A stretch of 64,000 nt of DNA from Clostridia bacterium (GCA_017625565.1 JAGAKN010000002.1:44916-108915), one strand, 5' to 3'; numbered from the stretch's first letter, positions 26,231 through 36,287 are shown. Notes: generated by a model from the sequence alone, not told the origin. Numbers and translations: made by a program.

Positions 26231-27601
26231 ATGAGAACACCTGTGTTAGATAAGAATTTTTATCCGATGATCAAAGCGTTGGACGACTTCGATGCGGAAG
26301 TGCAAAACAGCGGTAAATCCGTTCGCGTGACGTTGGTTGCGGAAAGAAGTGGCGGATACAATTACGTTTACAGCTACGACGCGTTTGCGGACGGCGTTAA
26401 CGATACGCGTAATTTCCGTGTTGCGGAGCGTTTGGCGAAAACGATTTTGTGGGTAGTCGGCGGTTTTAAAATTTCCGTTGCAGGCAGTAAATCCATTTAC
26501 GAATATTTAAAGAAAGCGTATACGATGGACGGACTCCGTGCGTTCGACGTGGAATTTATGAGTGGCGTTTACGAACGTCCTTTTGAAGTGGAATGGTTGG
26601 AGCAAGACGAAATCCCCGAACAAAAGAATGCGTCCATGCGCGTAGGCGGATATTTAGACGGGTGTCGTATCGGGTTTGACGCAGGCGGTTCGGATAGAAA
26701 AGTGAGTGCGGTAATCGACGGCGAAGTCGTGTACAGCGAAGAAGTCGTTTGGAACCCGAAAATTACGGAAGATCCTACCTATCACTACAACGAAATCTTG
26801 ACGGCGATGAAAACAGCGGCGTCGAAAATGCCGCGCGTGGACGCAATCGGCGTTTCTTCCGCAGGCGTTTACGTAGACAACAAGATCATGGTCGCTTCGT
26901 TGTTCTTGAAAGTAGACAAACAAAAATACGGTGATTACGTTAAAAATATGTACATTAACGTAGCCAAAGAAATGGGCGAAGATATTCCCTTGGAAGTTGC
27001 AAACGACGGCGACGTGACGGCGCTGGCCGGTGCAATCGATTTGAACGACAACGGCGTTTTGGGGATTGCAATGGGCACTAGCGAAGCGGTTGGTTATATC
27101 AACACGCAAGGTGGCATCAACGGTTGGCTTTCGGAGTTAGCGTTTGCGCCCGTAGACTTCAACGAAAACGCAATGCAAGACGAATGGAGTGGGGATTTTG
27201 GCGTAGGTTGCAAATACTTCTCGCAAGACGCGGTAATCAAGCTTGCGGAATACGGCGGATTTACTTTCGAGGCAGGTTTAACGCCCGCGCAAAAACTCAA
27301 GGTTATTCAAGCGCTTATGGACAAAGACGACGCGCTCGCGAAACAAATTTACGAAGATATCGGCGTATATTTGGCGCATACCATTCCCTTCTATGCGAAG
27401 TTCTACGAGATCAAGCATATGTTGTTGCTCGGCAGAGTTATGGGTGGTAAAGGTGGGGATATTATTCTCGCTACTTGCAAGGAAACGCTCGCTAGCGACT
27501 ATCCCGAATTTGCAGGTTTAGATATCGGGCTTCCCGATGAAAAGAATAGACGTGTAGGGCAAAGTATTGCGGCGGCGTCCCTGGCAAAAACTCGCAAATA
27601 A
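26231..27601 (+). CDS. ROK-like sugar kinase-fold protein with extra N-terminal domain
   Basis: 456 residues from the ATG at 26231 (GGGAG upstream; an in-frame extension to 26171 lies in the promoter). About 140 N-terminal residues of unrecognised type precede an ASKHA/ROK fold: phosphate loop 'GFDAGGSDRKVSAVI', 'IGVSSAGVYV', catalytic-type 'EVANDGDVTALAGA', and adenosine loop 'LGRVMGGKGGD'. The Cys-rich zinc motif of true ROK kinases was not found. nagA follows 10 bases on, so it may phosphorylate an N-acetylated amino sugar, or act as a sensor. Confidence 0.7.
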   Translation: MRTPVLDKNFYPMIKALDDFDAEVQNSGKSVRVTLVAERSGGYNYVYSYDAFADGVNDTRNFRVAERLAKTILWVVGGFKISVAGSKSIYEYLKKAYTMDGLRAFDVEFMSGVYERPFEVEWLEQDEIPEQKNASMRVGGYLDGCRIGFDAGGSDRKVSAVIDGEVVYSEEVVWNPKITEDPTYHYNEILTAMKTAASKMPRVDAIGVSSAGVYVDNKIMVASLFLKVDKQKYGDYVKNMYINVAKEMGEDIPLEVANDGDVTALAGAIDLNDNGVLGIAMGTSEAVGYINTQGGINGWLSELAFAPVDFNENAMQDEWSGDFGVGCKYFSQDAVIKLAEYGGFTFEAGLTPAQKLKVIQALMDKDDALAKQIYEDIGVYLAHTIPFYAKFYEIKHMLLLGRVMGGKGGDIILATCKETLASDYPEFAGLDIGLPDEKNRRVGQSIAAASLAKTRK

Positions 27602-27611
27602 GGAGCGTCTT

Positions 27612-28760
27612 ATGAAATGTTTTAAAAATGCGACCGTATACGTCGAAGGCGAAGGCTTAAAAAAGACGACGGTGTGCTTTGACGAAAAAATTCAAAAAAT
27701 TTCCCGTTGTGCGGACAAGCGTGCGGAAGTAATCGAACTCCCCGAAAACGCAATCGTTTTGCCCGGATTTGTCGATCAACATATCCACGGCGCTGGTGGA
27801 GCGGACGCGATGGACGGCACGTTGCAAGAGATTTCGACGATTGCAAATACGGTTGTACAAGAAGGCACGACGACGTTTTTGGCAACGACAATGACGCAAA
27901 GCCCTGAAAACATCAAAAAAGCGCTTTCGTCGGTAAAAGAATACCGTGAAAATCATCCTGAAACGGGTGCGTACGTAGCTGGCGTGCATTTGGAAGGTCC
28001 GTTTATTGCGGCGGCACATAAGGGCGCGCAACCTTTAGAATACGTAAAAAATCCCGACGCAAAACAATTCGACGAATACTACCAAGCAAGTGGCAACAGT
28101 ATCCGTATCGTCACGCTTGCTCCTGAAACGGACGGCGCGGACGAATTGATTGCGCACTTGAAAGCACTCGGTGTCGTAGCGTCTATCGGGCATACGGGCG
28201 CGAAGTTCGCGGATATTGAAAAGGCCGTTGCCTTGGGTGCGAGCAACGTCACGCACACCTACAATGCGCAAACGGGTTTACATCATCGTGAGGCAGGGGT
28301 AGTCGGCGCGGCGATGATGCTCGACGAACTCAACTGCGAAATGATCGCGGATACCATTCACGTATCCGTACCTGCTATGCGCTTGTTGGTGAAAAACAAA
28401 CCTGCGGACAAGCTTTCCTTGATTACGGACGCTATGCGCGCAAAAGGTATGACGGACGGTGTGTACGATCTCGGCGGACAAATGGTCCACGTAAAGGGCG
28501 ATGAAGCCCGTCTTGCGGACGGTACGCTCGCAGGGAGCGTATTGCGTATGAATCGCGCGTTGCAAAACACCGTAGAGAAAGTCGGCGTTCCATTTACCCA
28601 AGCGGTGGACTACGCAACGATCAATCCTGCGAGAATGTTAAAACTTGACGAGCAAATCGGTAGTATCAAAGTCGGCAAGTCGGCGGATTTCACGGTCATC
28701 AACGAAAACTACGACGTATTGATGACGGTGCGCGCAGGAAAAGTCGTTTACCAAGCATAA
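27612..28760 (+). CDS. nagA: N-acetylglucosamine-6-phosphate deacetylase
   Basis: 382-residue amidohydrolase removing acetate from GlcNAc-6-P. Metal-binding 'QHIHGAGG', 'HLEGPFI' and 'IGHTGA', then 'THTYNAQTGLHHREAG' and the catalytic Asp in 'SLITDAMRAKG'. The ATG at 27612 has AAGGAG seven bases upstream; an in-frame extension overlaps the preceding gene. nagB is not adjacent. The pair with the ROK-like gene suggests amino-sugar use or cell-wall recycling. Confidence 0.96.
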   Translation: MKCFKNATVYVEGEGLKKTTVCFDEKIQKISRCADKRAEVIELPENAIVLPGFVDQHIHGAGGADAMDGTLQEISTIANTVVQEGTTTFLATTMTQSPENIKKALSSVKEYRENHPETGAYVAGVHLEGPFIAAAHKGAQPLEYVKNPDAKQFDEYYQASGNSIRIVTLAPETDGADELIAHLKALGVVASIGHTGAKFADIEKAVALGASNVTHTYNAQTGLHHREAGVVGAAMMLDELNCEMIADTIHVSVPAMRLLVKNKPADKLSLITDAMRAKGMTDGVYDLGGQMVHVKGDEARLADGTLAGSVLRMNRALQNTVEKVGVPFTQAVDYATINPARMLKLDEQIGSIKVGKSADFTVINENYDVLMTVRAGKVVYQA

Positions 28761-28801
28761 TCACGATTACAGATTTTTTCATTTATTAAATTTCTTCTTT
28801 G

Positions 28802-28838
28802 GAAAAGGGTTTGAACAGTTTCGTTCAAACTCTTTTTC
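28802..28838 (+). terminator. Intrinsic terminator of nagA
   Basis: Stem centred on GTTTGAAC / GTTCAAAC, extended by G-U and A-T pairs, with a run of five T. Confidence 0.82.
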
Positions 28839-28934
28839 CGTGTAGGTATCATAGACGGGGTTTCGGCATAAAATAATCCGTTGAAAAAAATTCGAGAAAT
28901 GTCGACGGAAACACTTTCAAAAAATAAAAAAATA

Positions 28935-28943
28935 TGGTACAAT
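28935..28943 (+). promoter_or_regulatory. Extended -10 promoter before murB
   Basis: TGG-TACAAT (28935-28943) with a weak TTTCAA -35 (28915-28920). It leaves almost no leader ahead of the AAGGAG of murB. Confidence 0.4.
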
Positions 28944-28956
28944 AAAGGAGAGCGTT

Positions 28957-29844
28957 TTGCAAAGAATAGAATTAGGGCAATCTTACGGCAATTTTAAAAC
29001 GGAAACTCCGTTCGATTTTTCCAAAAACAGCTCGATTGGTTGTGGCGGATTTGCGCCTTGCGTAGCGTATCCGTGCGACGACGGCGAATTGTTTGCACTC
29101 CTTTCTCGGTTAGATGCGGACGGGATCCCGTTTGTCGTCGTGGGGAATATGACCAACGTTTTACCGCCTGACGACGGTTTGCAAAAACTCGTCGTTTGCA
29201 CCAAACGTATGCGCGGAATTTCTAGGACGCCGAACGGCTTGTTCGTGCAAGCAGGCGTTTCCGCCGGTAGATTGCTACGGGTTTGTCAAACGGAAGGTTT
29301 GCTCGGCGCAGAGTTCTTGGCGGGCGTGCCTTGTACGCTGGGTGGAGCGTTGTTTATGAACGCTGGCGCAGGAGGATCGTACGTAAACGAAATCGTGGAA
29401 AGCGTACTCGTATACAGGCGCGGGCGGAGGGTGGAATTATCACTTGCGGAATGTCGCTACGGGTATAAGACGAGCGCTTTTATGCAAAACGGCGACGTAA
29501 TTTTAGGCGGTAGATTACGGCTTAAAACGGGTAGCGATAGAGAAATAGCTGAACGCAAAGCCTACTATTTGGGTAGACGCGCGCATTTGCCAACAGGAAA
29601 GAGTATGGGGTGCGTGTTTAAAAACCCCGATAACGGCGTTTCGGCAGGGGCTTGGATTGAAAAAAGTGGCTTGAAAGGCGTTCGCATCGGCGGAGCGGTT
29701 GTTTCGAACGAACACGCGAATTTTATTATCAATGATCGTCGTGCAACGTCCGCGGACGTGCGGAAGTTGATCGATTACGTGAAAGATACGGTCAAATCCC
29801 GTTTTGGCGTGGATTTACAAGAAGAAATACGATATTTGGAGTAA
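28957..29844 (+). CDS. murB: UDP-N-acetylenolpyruvoylglucosamine reductase
   Basis: NADPH-dependent flavoenzyme completing UDP-MurNAc, 295 residues. It starts at TTG, six bases after AAGGAG. 'AGVPCTLGGALFMNAGAGG' (FAD site), 'RYGYKTSAF' and 'MGCVFKNPDNGVSAGAWIEKSGLKG' are family marks. The proton donor that is Ser in E. coli is Cys219 here, a known variant. The usual 'GGGSN' glycine loop reads 'VGNMTN', more divergent than most. First gene of murB-PHP-whiA-dnaE. Confidence 0.93.
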   Translation: MQRIELGQSYGNFKTETPFDFSKNSSIGCGGFAPCVAYPCDDGELFALLSRLDADGIPFVVVGNMTNVLPPDDGLQKLVVCTKRMRGISRTPNGLFVQAGVSAGRLLRVCQTEGLLGAEFLAGVPCTLGGALFMNAGAGGSYVNEIVESVLVYRRGRRVELSLAECRYGYKTSAFMQNGDVILGGRLRLKTGSDREIAERKAYYLGRRAHLPTGKSMGCVFKNPDNGVSAGAWIEKSGLKGVRIGGAVVSNEHANFIINDRRATSADVRKLIDYVKDTVKSRFGVDLQEEIRYLE

Positions 29845-29849
29845 AGAAA

Positions 29850-30626
29850 TTGATTTTAACGGCAGATTATCATACGCATACCCCGTATTCCCACGGGAAA
29901 AACACGGTTGAAGAAAACGCCGAACAGGCGCAAAAACTCGGGCTTAAACAACTCGGGATCAGCGATCACGGGTTTTCGCACGTAGCGTTCGGGGTGCGTC
30001 GTAGACAAATACAAGATTACCGTCGGGATTGTAAAATCGCGTCGGAGAAATATGGTTTAGACGTACTTGTCGGCATCGAAGCGAATATTCGTGGAGTGGA
30101 TGGGAAAGCCGATTTAAAACCGAGCGATTACGAAAATTTCGATATCTATTTTTGCGGAAAACACGTGTTCGTTTGGTATAGCAAGTTTTCCGATTTTTTG
30201 GGCTATGGTTGTGGGAACTTTTGGTTTGACAAATTCGGAAAAAAACCGTCTGAAAAATTGCTCCATCGCAATACCAAAGCGTACGTCAACACGATCAAAA
30301 ACAATCCGATCGACGCAATCACACATTTGAATTATTTGTGTCCTGCCAACGCGTTAGAAGTGGCGAAATGCGCCTCCGATTACGGCACGTATATCGAACT
30401 CAACGCAAAAAAATGCCATTTGACTGACGACGAGCTTTGCGAAATCGTTCAAAAGACGGACGCGCGGTTTTTAATCAATTCAGACGCGCATTCAGCGAAA
30501 AGAGTAGGGGAAATTCAACTTGTGGAAGAGCAACTTACGCGCGTCAATTTCCCGTTGGAGAGGATCGACAATATCGACGGACGCTTGCCGAAATTCCGCT
30601 TTGCCGAATTTAAAAAGAGTTTATAA
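29850..30626 (+). CDS. PHP-domain phosphoesterase
   Basis: 258 residues from TTG 29850, whose ribosome site GGAG overlaps the end of murB. Metal ligands of the PHP fold are visible: 'DYHTHTPYSHG', 'ISDHGFSH', 'GIEANI', 'ITHLNY' and 'INSDAHSAKRVG'. Relatives include histidinol phosphatase and PHP enzymes acting on nucleotides or sugar phosphates. PHP genes often sit in this position in Clostridia; the substrate is unknown. Confidence 0.87.
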   Translation: MILTADYHTHTPYSHGKNTVEENAEQAQKLGLKQLGISDHGFSHVAFGVRRRQIQDYRRDCKIASEKYGLDVLVGIEANIRGVDGKADLKPSDYENFDIYFCGKHVFVWYSKFSDFLGYGCGNFWFDKFGKKPSEKLLHRNTKAYVNTIKNNPIDAITHLNYLCPANALEVAKCASDYGTYIELNAKKCHLTDDELCEIVQKTDARFLINSDAHSAKRVGEIQLVEEQLTRVNFPLERIDNIDGRLPKFRFAEFKKSL

Positions 30627-30629
30627 ATT

Positions 30630-31577
30630 ATGAGTTTTACTTCAGATCTCAAAAAAGAAATTATCACGCGCAATCGCCGTAGTAGTGCGGAGAAACACAA
30701 AGCCGGGCTTTCGGCTTTTTTACGCACGAGTAGCGCGATCGGCAAGCGCGACGGCGCGTACGCCTTTTTCATCGTCAGCGAAACGGAAAACGTGGCGGAG
30801 TTTTTCACCGCGTCCTTTTCGGAAACCTTTCACACCGAGCTATCGGTCACGCGCGCGACGATGGATCGAATGAGCGGTAGGGATAAGTTGTTATTACAAT
30901 GCCCGTCGGAAAAAGCGGAAGACGTATTAAAAGCGCTGGGGTTATTAAAAGACGGCGTGCTTTGCGACGGAATTGACGAAGCGCTATTGACGACGGACGC
31001 GCAAAAGATCGGGTATATTCAAGGCGCGTTTTTAGGGGGTGGCAGTTGTACGATTCCTACGGACGAAGGGAAAGCGGGGTATCACTTGGAAATTGTGTTT
31101 TCCGATCGGCAAACGGCGGTGGATTTTTGTAATTTGTTAGACGAATTTTCCCTGTTTGCAAAATTGACGGAGCGCAAGGAAACGTACGTTGCCTATATCA
31201 AAAACAAAGAAGGAATTTCCGATTTCTTGTCGGTAATCGGAGCGAAAAACTGTTTAAAAAAGTTTTCCACGCTCGTGGAAAAGCGCGACGAAGCCAACAA
31301 CACCAACCGCGCGCAAAACTGTATGTCGGGGAATGCGGACAAGACGGCAATTGCGGCGGTAAAGCAAGTGGTTGCGATTGAAAAACTCCAAAAAACGGGC
31401 GTTTTGGAAACACTCGCGCCAGAATTGCAAACGCTTGCAAGAACACGTTTACAAAATCCCGCGATGACGATGAAAGAACTCGCGGAATATTGTAAAATCA
31501 GTAAAAGTTGTTTAAATCACCGTCTAAGACGGTTGATCGAACTCTCCGACAAAACGGAAAAACCAAAGACGAAATAA
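30630..31577 (+). CDS. whiA: WhiA-type DNA-binding protein
   Basis: 315 residues: an N-terminal LAGLIDADG-like region ('IQGAFLGGGSCTIPT') and a C-terminal helix-turn-helix ('MTMKELAEYCKISKSCLNHRLRRL'). It links sporulation, division or growth control in Gram-positives. It starts 3 bases after the PHP gene. The usual partners rapZ and yvcK, between murB and whiA in many Firmicutes, are missing here. Confidence 0.95.
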   Translation: MSFTSDLKKEIITRNRRSSAEKHKAGLSAFLRTSSAIGKRDGAYAFFIVSETENVAEFFTASFSETFHTELSVTRATMDRMSGRDKLLLQCPSEKAEDVLKALGLLKDGVLCDGIDEALLTTDAQKIGYIQGAFLGGGSCTIPTDEGKAGYHLEIVFSDRQTAVDFCNLLDEFSLFAKLTERKETYVAYIKNKEGISDFLSVIGAKNCLKKFSTLVEKRDEANNTNRAQNCMSGNADKTAIAAVKQVVAIEKLQKTGVLETLAPELQTLARTRLQNPAMTMKELAEYCKISKSCLNHRLRRLIELSDKTEKPKTK

Positions 31578-31590
31578 ACACAGGACGATT

Positions 31591-34500
31591 ATGACGGATT
31601 TTGTACACTTACATTTGCATACGGAATACAGCCTTTTAGACGGAGCGGCGAAAGTAGACGATTTGGTGGATCATCTTGCCAAAAACGGGATCAACGCCTG
31701 CGCCGTGACCGATCACGGGAACATGTACGCGTCGTTGTACTTTGCGGAAGAATGCGTAAAAAAAGGCATTAAATACATTATCGGTTGCGAGTTGTACGCA
31801 ACGGACGATCATTTGGATAAGCGCGTGGGGACGAAGACGGAGCATATCGTTTTGCTTGCCAAAAACAAGACGGGATATCGCAATATCGTCAAGCTCGATT
31901 CCCTTTCCTATATCGACGGTTTCTACGGCAAACCGCGTATTAGCTACGAATATATCAAAAAATACAGCGAAGGGGTGATTTGTCTTTCGGCTTGCTTGGC
32001 TGGTAGAATTCCGCAACTGCTTTTAAACGGTGATTACGACGGAGCGAAAGCTTTCGCCGCGGATATGAAAGCGACGTTTGGCGACGATTTTTACATCGAA
32101 TTACAAGATCACGGGATAGCAGAAGAAAAGCAAGTCATTCCCGATTTGATCAAGATCGCTAGAGAATTGCAAATCGGGCTAGTAGCGACGAACGACGTGC
32201 ATTATATCGAAAAATCGGACAGCGAAGCGCACGACGTTTTGCTGTGTATTCAAACGAAGAAAACACTCGCCGATCCCAAGCGTATGAAGTTTGACACGGA
32301 CGAGTTTTACATGAAATCGGGCGACGAAATGGCGGAGCTTTTCCATTACGTTCCCGAAGCGATTACCAACACGCGTGTCATTGCGGACAAAGTGGTAGAA
32401 CCTGCGTTCGATTTGACGCCGAAAGGCGATCCGATCCGTGATACGTCGCTCATTCCTTTGTATAAGCCCGACGACGGCTCTACGTCACCCGATTATCTTA
32501 CGCGCTTGACGTGGGAAGGTTTACCCAAACGCTACGCGGAGATTACGGACGAAATTAAACAACGCGCGGAATACGAACTCGGTATCATCATCAAAATGGG
32601 TTTTGCCGATTATTTCTTGATCGTGTGGGATTATATCAACTGGTCGCGACTGCACGGCATACCCGTAGGACCTGGTCGTGGTTCTGGGGTTGGCAGTATC
32701 GTTGCGTATTCCATCGGGATTACCGACGTCGATCCCTTGCGCTACGATTTGATTTTCGAGCGTTTCTTAAACCCCGACCGTGTTTCTATGCCCGACTTTG
32801 ACGTCGACTTTTGTACCAAACGCAGATACGAAACCATTGAATACGTCCGTGAAAAATACCACCCCGAAAACGTAGCGCAAATCGTCACGTTCGGTACGCT
32901 TGCGTCGCGTGCCGTTATCAAGGACGTGGGACGGGTAATGGGCGTGCCTTATTCGGAAACGGATAAAGTTGCAAAACTTATGGACGGGAAATCGACGATC
33001 GGGGAATTGTTGGGCTTGAAAATTCCCAAGCTCGAAAAACAACTCGCTGATCCCGAACTCAACGAAGAAAAACGCGGGGAATTGCAAAAGAAACTTGCCG
33101 AACAAAAGCAAAAACGCAATCCCGAGTTCATCGAAGTATACGAATCGAACGAAGAACTGCACCGCGTCATCGATATGGGCTTGAAGTTGGAAGGTATGCC
33201 CAAGAATATCTCCGAACACGCCGCAGGCGTCGTTATCTGCAACAAAGTGCTTTCGGATAACGTACCGCTTGCTAGAAACGGGGAGGATATCGTCACGCAA
33301 TTCGATATGAAAGAAGTCGAAGCGGTTGGGATGCTCAAGATGGACTTCTTGGCGTTGACGACGCTGACGGATATTCAAAACACGTTGACGTATATCAAAG
33401 AAGGCAGGGGGATCGATATCGACTTCAACGCGCTCGGCGTAGACGTGCCGGAAGCGTATCAGCTCATCTCGTCGGGGGATACCGACGCGGTATTCCAGTT
33501 GGAACAAGGTGGGATGAAAAAGTTTATGAAAGACTTGCAACCCAACTGTTTGGAAGACTTGATCGCAGGGATTTCACTCTACCGTCCCGGCCCTATGGAC
33601 TTTATTCCCAAGTATATCGAAAACAAGCACAATCCTGAAAAAATCGTTTACGATACTCCGCACTTAGAGCCGATTTTGAAAAACTCTTACGGGGTTATCG
33701 TCTATCAGGAACAGGTTATGCAAATTTTCCAACAGCTCGCAGGGTATTCGTTGGGGCAAGCGGACTTGGTTCGTCGCGCGATGTCCAAGAAGAAGAAAAA
33801 AGAGTTGATGGAACAAAAGGACAAGTTCATTTACGGCGCGCCTGAAGAAGGAATTACGGGTTGCGCGTCTAAGGGGATTCCGCCCGAAGTGGCAGGGAAA
33901 ATCTTCTCGGATATGGAAAGTTTCGCATCCTATGCGTTCAATAAATCCCACGCGGCGGCGTATGCGGTCGTGGCGTATCGTACGGCGTATTTAAAGTATT
34001 TCTATCCCAAGGAATTTTTGGCGGGTATTCTCAACGACCGTATTGATAAAATCGAAGAAGTTTCCAAATATATCCTGTATATGAAGGAAAAAAACATCGA
34101 CGTTTTACCGCCCGATATCAATCGTTCTAAAACGATTTTCTGGGTAGAAGGCAACGGACTTCGGATCGGTCTTGGCGCGCTCCGTGGCGTTGGACAGGAC
34201 GCCATAGAAGCGGTGATTAAGGAACGGGAAGAACACGGTCTGTTTAAGGACTTTTCCGATTTCATTTGCCGTTGCGCGAAATACGTCAACAAACGGATTG
34301 TGGAAAGCTTGATTTATGCAGGCGCGTTCGATTCGTTTGGACATACGCGACAGGCGCTGGCGGCGGTTTATGAAGAAGCTTTGGCGCGCGCAAACGCCGT
34401 GGAAAAGCAAAAGGCAGGGGCGCAAATTTCTTTATTTGGTAGCATCATAGAAGAACAGGGCTTGGAGATTGCGATCCCCAACCTTGCGGAATACGAAACG

Positions 34501-35202
34501 ATGGAACGGCTCTCCAAGGAAAAATCCGTACTCGGCGTATACGTCAGCGGACATCCGTTTGAGAAATTCTTGCCTTATTTTAAGGATTGTACGTTTAATT
34601 GCTCGATGACGAGTCATTACGAAGAAGACGAAGAAAGCGGAGTAAAAACGTATACGGAAATTTCCGACGGACAACAGATCACGATGGGTGGGATGATTTC
34701 CGCGTTCAAGAAATTGAAAACGCGTAGCGGATCGTTAATGGCGTTCGTGACCGTGGAAGATTTGTACGGCTCGATCGAGTGTGTTTGTTTCCCCAAAATA
34801 TACGAGCGTATCCGAGATTTTCTCGTCGTTGACAAAGTGGTTTCCTTGTCGGGGAAAATTAGCATTGAAGACGAAAAACCGCCTGTTATCATCGTCGATA
34901 AAATGTCGGAATTCACGCTCGACGAAAGCAATCCGGTTGCCAAGGCGAACGCGTCGTCGGAAAGGAGCGTTCCGAAAGCAAAGACGGATGCGGAAAAACG
35001 GTTGTGGTTGAACGTAGAAACTTTGGACGACGCGGACGTGGAAGAACTGTTGGAAACGCTTTCGTTCTACGCAGGCGAAACGCAGGTGTATTTCGTGAAA
35101 CACGGCAAGAAAATGCTCTGTTCGCAAAAAGTATTGCCCAACAAAGCTCTGATGGCGGAACTTGCAAGCTTTTTGCCCGAAAGCTGTATAAAATTGTTGT
35201 AA
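31591..35202 (+). CDS. dnaE: DNA polymerase III alpha subunit (DnaE)
   Basis: 1203-residue replicative polymerase of the DnaE type. N-terminal PHP domain ('HLHLHTEYSLLDGA'), polymerase palm with Asp402, Asp404 and Asp406 in 'PDFDVDF', 'GPGRGSGVGSIVAY', thumb and fingers, and helix-hairpin-helix region ('RIGLGALRGVGQDAI'). A beta-clamp-binding peptide QISLF lies at 945-949, followed by an OB fold ('ITMGGMISAFKKLKTRSG'). It starts 13 bases after whiA. Firmicutes usually also have PolC, not in this window. Confidence 0.97.
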   Translation: MTDFVHLHLHTEYSLLDGAAKVDDLVDHLAKNGINACAVTDHGNMYASLYFAEECVKKGIKYIIGCELYATDDHLDKRVGTKTEHIVLLAKNKTGYRNIVKLDSLSYIDGFYGKPRISYEYIKKYSEGVICLSACLAGRIPQLLLNGDYDGAKAFAADMKATFGDDFYIELQDHGIAEEKQVIPDLIKIARELQIGLVATNDVHYIEKSDSEAHDVLLCIQTKKTLADPKRMKFDTDEFYMKSGDEMAELFHYVPEAITNTRVIADKVVEPAFDLTPKGDPIRDTSLIPLYKPDDGSTSPDYLTRLTWEGLPKRYAEITDEIKQRAEYELGIIIKMGFADYFLIVWDYINWSRLHGIPVGPGRGSGVGSIVAYSIGITDVDPLRYDLIFERFLNPDRVSMPDFDVDFCTKRRYETIEYVREKYHPENVAQIVTFGTLASRAVIKDVGRVMGVPYSETDKVAKLMDGKSTIGELLGLKIPKLEKQLADPELNEEKRGELQKKLAEQKQKRNPEFIEVYESNEELHRVIDMGLKLEGMPKNISEHAAGVVICNKVLSDNVPLARNGEDIVTQFDMKEVEAVGMLKMDFLALTTLTDIQNTLTYIKEGRGIDIDFNALGVDVPEAYQLISSGDTDAVFQLEQGGMKKFMKDLQPNCLEDLIAGISLYRPGPMDFIPKYIENKHNPEKIVYDTPHLEPILKNSYGVIVYQEQVMQIFQQLAGYSLGQADLVRRAMSKKKKKELMEQKDKFIYGAPEEGITGCASKGIPPEVAGKIFSDMESFASYAFNKSHAAAYAVVAYRTAYLKYFYPKEFLAGILNDRIDKIEEVSKYILYMKEKNIDVLPPDINRSKTIFWVEGNGLRIGLGALRGVGQDAIEAVIKEREEHGLFKDFSDFICRCAKYVNKRIVESLIYAGAFDSFGHTRQALAAVYEEALARANAVEKQKAGAQISLFGSIIEEQGLEIAIPNLAEYETMERLSKEKSVLGVYVSGHPFEKFLPYFKDCTFNCSMTSHYEEDEESGVKTYTEISDGQQITMGGMISAFKKLKTRSGSLMAFVTVEDLYGSIECVCFPKIYERIRDFLVVDKVVSLSGKISIEDEKPPVIIVDKMSEFTLDESNPVAKANASSERSVPKAKTDAEKRLWLNVETLDDADVEELLETLSFYAGETQVYFVKHGKKMLCSQKVLPNKALMAELASFLPESCIKLL

Positions 35203-35228
35203 AAAATTGAAAAAAGCGCGCAAAACAG

Positions 35229-35256
35229 TTGTATTTTTTTGTAGATTTGCTATAAT
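35229..35256 (+). promoter_or_regulatory. Promoter of pfkA
   Basis: TTGTAT (35229-35234), 16-base spacer, TATAAT (35251-35256). Confidence 0.65.
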
Positions 35257-35316
35257 AGTATAGGTAATAATTACGTTTATTTAGTAAAAAAGATAAAGAG
35301 AGAAGGTAGCAATAGG

Positions 35317-36279
35317 ATGAAACGGATTGGATTGTTAACGAGTGGTGGCGATGCACCGGGTATGAACGCGGCGATTCGCTCGGTAGTTCGTTCGGGAATT
35401 TATTTTGGAATGGAAGTTTACGGGATTGAACGCGGTTATGCAGGTTTGATTGAAAACAACGTAATCCCCATGGAAATGCGTAGCGTTTCCAATATCGTAC
35501 AATGTGGCGGTACGCGTTTACGTACGGCAAGATGCATGGAAATGATGACGAAGGAAGGGCAACAACAAGCGGTTCGTACACTCGAAAAGAACGGGATCGA
35601 CGGCTTGGTGGTTATCGGTGGCGACGGCTCTTTCCGTGGCGCGAGAATTTTGAGCGAAGAATACGGCGTTCCGACGATCGGGATTCCGGGTACGATCGAC
35701 AACGACTTGGCGTATACCGATTATACGCTCGGGTTTGATACGGCGGTAAACACTTGCTTGGATATTATCAATAAGCTCCGCGATACGATGACCTCGCACG
35801 AACGGATCTCCGTCGTAGAAGTTATGGGTAGACATTGTGGGGATATCGCGTTGTATAGTGGTATCGCTTCGGGGGCAGAAATTATCGTCGTTCCCGAAAT
35901 TCAATTCGATATGGAGCAAATTTTGAGACGGATTAACCATTCTAGGGCAAATGGGAAGCACTCGAATATCGTCATCGTAGCCGAAGGGGTTATGAGCGCG
36001 GACGAGTTTGCGAAGAAAATCCAAAGCGGTACGGAATACTCCGTACGTCCTACGTGTATCGGACACGTACAACGTGGCGGATCTCCGACGATGGCGGATA
36101 GAATGTTAGCGGCGCAATTCGGCAATAAAGCGGTGCGTTTGCTCAATGAAGGTATCGGCAATCGCGTAGTCGGTATTCGTGATAACAAGATTATCGATAT
36201 GGATATTATCGAAGCGGTTTCGATGAAGAAAACGTTCAATTACGAATTATACGAAACTTTACAAATGATTTCTATGTGA
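35317..36279 (+). CDS. pfkA: ATP-dependent 6-phosphofructokinase
   Basis: Glycolytic enzyme, 320 residues, standard prokaryotic PfkA. ATP site 'TSGGDAPGMNAAIR' and 'GGDGSFRGA'; catalytic Asp in 'PGTIDNDLAYTDYT'; substrate residues 'VMGRHCGDIALY'. The Gly of 'GGDGS' supports ATP, not pyrophosphate, as donor. It has its own promoter and terminator and the usual position after dnaE. Confidence 0.97.
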   Translation: MKRIGLLTSGGDAPGMNAAIRSVVRSGIYFGMEVYGIERGYAGLIENNVIPMEMRSVSNIVQCGGTRLRTARCMEMMTKEGQQQAVRTLEKNGIDGLVVIGGDGSFRGARILSEEYGVPTIGIPGTIDNDLAYTDYTLGFDTAVNTCLDIINKLRDTMTSHERISVVEVMGRHCGDIALYSGIASGAEIIVVPEIQFDMEQILRRINHSRANGKHSNIVIVAEGVMSADEFAKKIQSGTEYSVRPTCIGHVQRGGSPTMADRMLAAQFGNKAVRLLNEGIGNRVVGIRDNKIIDMDIIEAVSMKKTFNYELYETLQMISM

Positions 36280-36287
36280 CGAAAAGA

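Noticed and set aside
32767..33540. Open frame of 257 codons on the minus strand over dnaE
   Set aside because: Inside the polymerase core; no start signals.
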